Assembly (NCBI GenBank): GCA_035578905.1
Contig: JAQJVL010000284.1
Span: 248,001-312,000, forward strand
From: Stictocephala bisonia
Lineage: Eukaryota; Arthropoda; Insecta; Hemiptera; Membracidae
Direction: 5' to 3'
DNA: 64,000 nucleotides
The notes beneath the pieces were generated by a model. That model did no database searches, was not told the DNA's origin, and saw only the letters and a list, made by a program, of their open reading frames with translations. Of the stretch, positions 62,777-64,000 are shown piece by piece (within the stretch, counting starts at the first letter, position 1; the number at the start of each line of letters is the position of its first letter). The translations under genes and the position numbers were made by a program.

Positions 62777-64000
62777 CTATTTAGTTGAAGCGTAATTTGG
62801 GTTGACCTTCTCCCTCAGGAAATTATGTCTAAAATCAATTTGTTTGGTTCTGGCTTGATACTTTCCATTTAAAGCAAGATTCCTTGTGCCCTTATTGTCA
62901 TAGTATATCTGAGTAAGACTCTTTCTACCAGGATGAATCTCTTCTGCTGAACCGCTCAACCATAATGCTTCTTGAGCAGTTGAAGACATAGCCATATATT
63001 TGGCCTCTGTTGTTGATAGTGCCACAGTAGATTGTCGTTTAGTACACCATGATATTGGACCACCATATTTCATAAATAAGTATCCACATCCAGTAACTGA
63101 TCTACAGATCACTTGCCCAATCAGCATCACAGTACCCAAAAAGATTCCACCCTTAGAACCATCAAACTGTAACTTCTTTAAAGAAGTCCCTTTTAGGTAC
63201 CTTAACACTCATTTAATGCCAGTCCAGGTCTTGAAACTTGAGCAGCAAACAAAAGACATCAATAGCTTCTTGGTAAGGAACTTGTTTTATCTTTTCTCTT
63301 TCTTCTTTTCATTTTTGGGCTTTTGACCTTAAGTAGACTTATCATTGCAACTCATTGGTGATGACACTAGGTGATATTGATTCACTATGCATTTTAAAGT
63401 AAATTTTCTGTATACATTTGTTAGCTCATCCAGGTTTTCTACTTGTTTCTGTCTCAAGTCAGTTGAAAACCTAAACAAACTTGGCCTCACTGAAATCCTT
63501 CATTTTAAAAGTACACATCAACTAAATCTGTTGTTTTACTTTTCTGGAGAATAATAAAATATCATCCACCCACACTGAAATTAAAGACATCAATCCTTTT
63601 TCAATTTGACAATAAACACATGGGTCAAATTTAGATTGTTTAAAACCCAGTCCGTTTAAACATCAGTCTAGTTTCTCATTCTTTACTCTGCTAGCCCATC
63701 TATACTCTTCTGAAGATGACAAACTCTAGCTGGATCATCTTCGAAACCAGGAGGTTGACACATGTATAACTCCTCTTCGAGATCTCCTTGAAGTAAAGCA
63801 GATACAGCATCCAATGATCTATGTCTAGATCATATTCAGCAGCAAGTGCAAGTAAATACCTTATCAAGCTGTAACGGAAACAGGTGAGAAAGTTTCTTCA
63901 TTATCCATTCGCCTCCTATGGATGAATCCTTTCACAAATATTCTTGCCGTATGCTGTACAGTATCACCCTTGGCATCTTTCTTGGACTTGTAAACCCATT
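62777..64000 (-). pseudogene. Ty1/copia retrotransposon relic (RT and RNase H)
   Basis: On minus from the window edge: VYKSKKDAKGDTVQHTARIF then VKGFIHRR and ETFSPVSVTA, the start of the copia reverse transcriptase; later, through stops, GDLEEELYMCQPPGFEDDPA and LNGLGFKQS-like pieces. 63208-62777 is open and reads MLRYLKGTSLKKLQFDG, SVTGCGYLFMKYGGPISWCT, KRQSTVALSTTEAKYMAM and FRHNFLREKV, the copia RNase H with its TEAEY-type block as TEAKY. The frame is broken several times upstream. The rest of the element lies outside the window; no LTR is seen. Confidence 0.8.

Overview
The window looks like a piece of a large, AT-rich insect nuclear genome, probably hemipteran, although the order is my inference. 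The evidence is one complete spliced gene whose product ends in Ser-Cys-Cys-Ser, the selenium-free tail of insect thioredoxin reductases. It sits among very long introns packed with insect-type mobile elements: Penelope-like elements, piggyBac-like TTAA elements, CR1/jockey-type LINEs, mariner/pogo relics, tRNA-derived SINEs and copia. There are no bacterial-style operons, CRISPR arrays or rRNA genes.

The host gene content is two genes transcribed away from each other. Thioredoxin reductase (TrxR) lies on the minus strand from 53224 down to 14825. I could assemble nine coding exons with GT-AG junctions and matching phases: 106+221+131+230+218+183+189+170+130 = 1578 nt, giving 525 residues plus stop. 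The first exon encodes a basic presequence of mitochondrial type. Starting 248 bp away on the plus strand (53473) is the first coding exon of a sniffer-like short-chain carbonyl reductase, whose remaining exons lie beyond the window or were not recognised. Both families act in oxidative-stress defence, so the short interval between them is a candidate shared promoter.

Layout: 1-1985 is unrecognised AT-rich DNA. 1986-4740 is a decayed minisatellite holding a SINE. 4796-5856 is a mariner/IS630 relic. 7171-9216 is a palindromic Penelope-like element (PLE). 10-14.5 kb holds LINE relics and a foldback element. From 14.8 to 53.2 kb is TrxR; its introns hold an apparently intact two-ORF LINE (about 19880-25145) nested in PLE ends, a seven-copy 192-bp satellite (26936-28290), two more PLEs, four piggyBac-like elements (one each in three places in intron 5 and one in intron 2), a LINE with a twin-priming inversion (38364-39400) and many fossils. 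After the sniffer exon, 54-64 kb holds duplicated inverted-repeat units, a MITE, a LINE relic split by a SINE, and a decayed copia element running off the end.

The strongest unusual signals are: (1) the LINE whose ORF1 begins with an HDGF/LEDGF-like PWWP chromatin-reader domain, whose ORF2 has no ATG ahead of its endonuclease domain, and whose 121-nt frame overlap contains an in-frame T TTT TTA slippery heptamer, with a 70-bp tandem monomer array in front of ORF1; (2) hammerhead-ribozyme-like motifs in every PLE terminal region, each with a self-complementary stem III; (3) four unrelated TTAA elements that share paired subterminal palindromes, two of which keep a related short acidic ORF; (4) the head-to-head TrxR/sniffer pair.
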